Positions 62,687 to 64,000 of a stretch of 64,000 bases of DNA are shown here, piece after piece; the stretch's first letter is position 1; every line of letters begins with the position of its first letter. The stretch comes from Verrucomicrobiota bacterium. Its GTDB lineage: Bacteria; Verrucomicrobiota; Verrucomicrobiia; Opitutales; UBA953. Made by a program: the position numbers and the translations under genes. Location: assembly GCA_003569205.1 (NCBI GenBank), contig BGOK01000015.1, positions 1 through 64,000 on the forward strand, given 5' to 3'. The notes beneath the pieces are model-generated. The model was not told where the DNA came from and searched no databases. It saw nothing but the letters and a program-made list of their open reading frames with translations.

Positions 62687-64000
62687 CGGGCGGAAGGGGC
62701 AGGGGTGGTGGCCTTAGGGGCAGCGGGCGGGATGACGGGGACGGCCGGAGTCTTCGGGCTCGCGGAGCGGAGGGCCGCTGCGGCGATACCGCGGGCATCG
62801 GTGTTCGTACACTGGGTGACGAGCGAGGGGACGAAACCAATAGTCATCGACGCGCCGAGCAGAAGTGTGGCGGCCAAGCGTTCAGTGAAGCCGAGATCAC
62901 CAAAGGGCGCATGGGCTGCACGTTCTTCGATTTGCTTGGAGGCTGGCCCAAAGAAGACTGTGGCAACGGCGCGCAGGGCGTAGATGGCTGAGATGACGAC
63001 GGTTGAGGCGACCAAAGCCTGGACCCAGAGTGGTTCAGCACGCAGGGAGAGGAAGACGCCGACTTCGCCCCAGAAGTTTCCGAAGCCAGGGAGGCCGATG
63101 GACGCCATGGTGGCAGCGATGAAGAAAGCGGCGAGGACGGGCGTGCGGGCGGCGAGGCCACCGAGTTCTTCGAAGCGGTAAGTGCCAGTGCGCGTGCGCA
63201 CGGCGTTAGCGAGTAGGAAGAGGGCGGCGCAGGATAGGCCGTGTGCGACCATCAGGAAAATGGCGGCGTCGATACCGGCCGCTTCGCCCTTGGCCGTGCC
63301 GACCCAGAGTCCGAGGAAGATTGGACCCATGTGGGCCACCGAGCTCCATGACAGCAGCTGCTTTAGGTCGCGCTGCGCCATGCAGATAAAGCCGACGATC
63401 AAGAGGTTCGCTAGGGCACACCAGAAGAACCATTGGCCGAGGGTACCTTGGCCAATTTGCATAGAGGCGGCGGCAATCATGACGATGCCGTAGAGGCCGA
63501 ACTTCTTGAGCGCACCCGCGTGGAGCATCGAAACCGGCGTCGGGGCGGCGGAGTAACCCGGGGCAGCCCAGGAGTGGAAGGGAAGAGCGAAGCCAGCGTG
63601 CCCAAGCCGAAGAGCGTGAGGGCGCCGGTTGCGACTGGCAGCGGGGCGTCCGCCGCAAAGAGCCCTTGGAATAGTGCGGCGAAGGTCGCGTCGTTCCAGC
63701 TGAGGCCGGCTACCTCCATGGCAATCAGGATGCCAGCGAGCGAAAGCATCGCCCCCACCGTCAGGTAGATTGCCATCTGCATGGCCGCCGACCGGCGCCC
63801 TTCGCCGCCCCAGAAGAGCGTCAGGATGAACGTGGGGATCAGCGCGAATTCGTGGAAGAAGTAGAAGCCGATAATATTATCGGTGGCGAACACGGCGAGC
63901 GTGCCGCCGAACATGAACAAGATGAGGCCGAGGTAAGTGGTGCGGGCTTCCACTTCCTGGATGACGGCCTTGAGGCCGGCGGCGAGGCCGACGACAGCGG
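62683..64000 (-). pseudogene. nuoM: NADH-quinone oxidoreductase subunit M, partial at window end, one frameshift
   Basis: The minus-strand frame is open to the window edge, so the start is outside. The first visible part reads TTYLGLILFMFGGTLAVFA, FYFFHEFALIPTFILTLFWG and SAAMQMAIYLTVGAM, breaks near 63560, and continues MLHAGALKKFGLYGIV, LKQLLSWSSVAHMGPIFLGL, MVAHGLSCAALFLLAN and ASIGLPGFGNFWGE. These are signature segments of the antiporter-like NuoM. One base change would join LASLFPFHSWA-type sequence to PVSMLHAGALKK. It overlaps nuoN by 4 bp, as in the usual nuoL-M-N order. Confidence 0.85.

Overview
The window looks like a high-GC chromosomal contig from a Verrucomicrobiota bacterium, most likely Opitutae. 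This is inferred from gene content, not from a marker-gene search. Two large autotransporter-strand-repeat proteins end in PEP-CTERM tails (PEPSTYG, a hydrophobic helix, then an Arg cluster). There is a tiny AURKAIP1/COX24-type basic protein beside rpmG, an extra-long IspG and an M48 peptidase next to LemA. No tRNA, rRNA, CRISPR array, prophage or transposase gene was seen.

Layout. 1-8.6 kb: M24 peptidase (cut by the window edge), a membrane-anchored phosphatase-like protein, an LptF/LptG permease, then a stretch of frame-disrupted genes (DUF1080 hydrolase, RdgB, CoaB-like, sensor histidine kinase) and a discoidin-like secreted protein. 8.7-12.8 kb: ispH and a LemA / membrane protein / M48 peptidase operon. 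13.4-22.4 kb: one 3000-residue PEP-CTERM surface protein with three tandem ~268-residue repeats. 22.7-32.1 kb: gpmI, a small membrane protein, a secreted alpha/beta hydrolase, then ispG, an MBL hydrolase, rseP and dxr on the minus strand. 32.2-34.9 kb: queF-xerC-ispE, a 32-residue basic protein and rpmG with two clear terminators. 35-46.6 kb: Mrp/ApbC (split), a TolB-like propeller, a GYF_2 protein, rpoN, amidase / beta-CASP nuclease / ApaG, and an unusual three-domain fusion (degenerate alpha/beta hydrolase, VTT/DedA, ATP-grasp-like). 46.7-51.6 kb: a second PEP-CTERM strand-repeat protein followed, with overlapping stop and start, by a small protein that looks like a free copy of its C-terminal domain. 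51.6-64 kb: ruvC, a secreted propeller-like protein, tkt, hisI, an RRM glycine-rich RNA-binding protein, a family-4-like uracil-DNA glycosylase lacking the usual cluster cysteines, argA, xerD, and frame-disrupted nuoN and nuoM.

The most unusual feature is in the intergenic DNA of the first 26 kb. Seven gaps are filled by mosaics built from the same modules in different order. One group is a set of different hairpins that each carry a GTAG(GG) head, or its complement, the arrangement known for REP elements mobilised by REP-associated tyrosine transposases. Others are 7-bp tandem arrays (AGAGTAC/GGAGTAC/AGATTAC) and an approximately 40-bp GTGCAAAGGTG-bounded hairpin. The same modules are absent from 26-64 kb. 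Near-identical direct copies flank the 9-kb surface-protein gene.

Functionally the window is mostly housekeeping: four MEP-pathway isoprenoid genes (dxr, ispE, ispG, ispH), envelope maintenance (RseP, LptF/G, M48/LemA), DNA processing (XerC, XerD, RuvC, UDG), central carbon (GpmI, Tkt), His/Arg biosynthesis and complex I. Many single-base frame changes in conserved genes (coaB-like, mrp, nuoM, nuoN) suggest residual sequencing or assembly indels rather than real decay.
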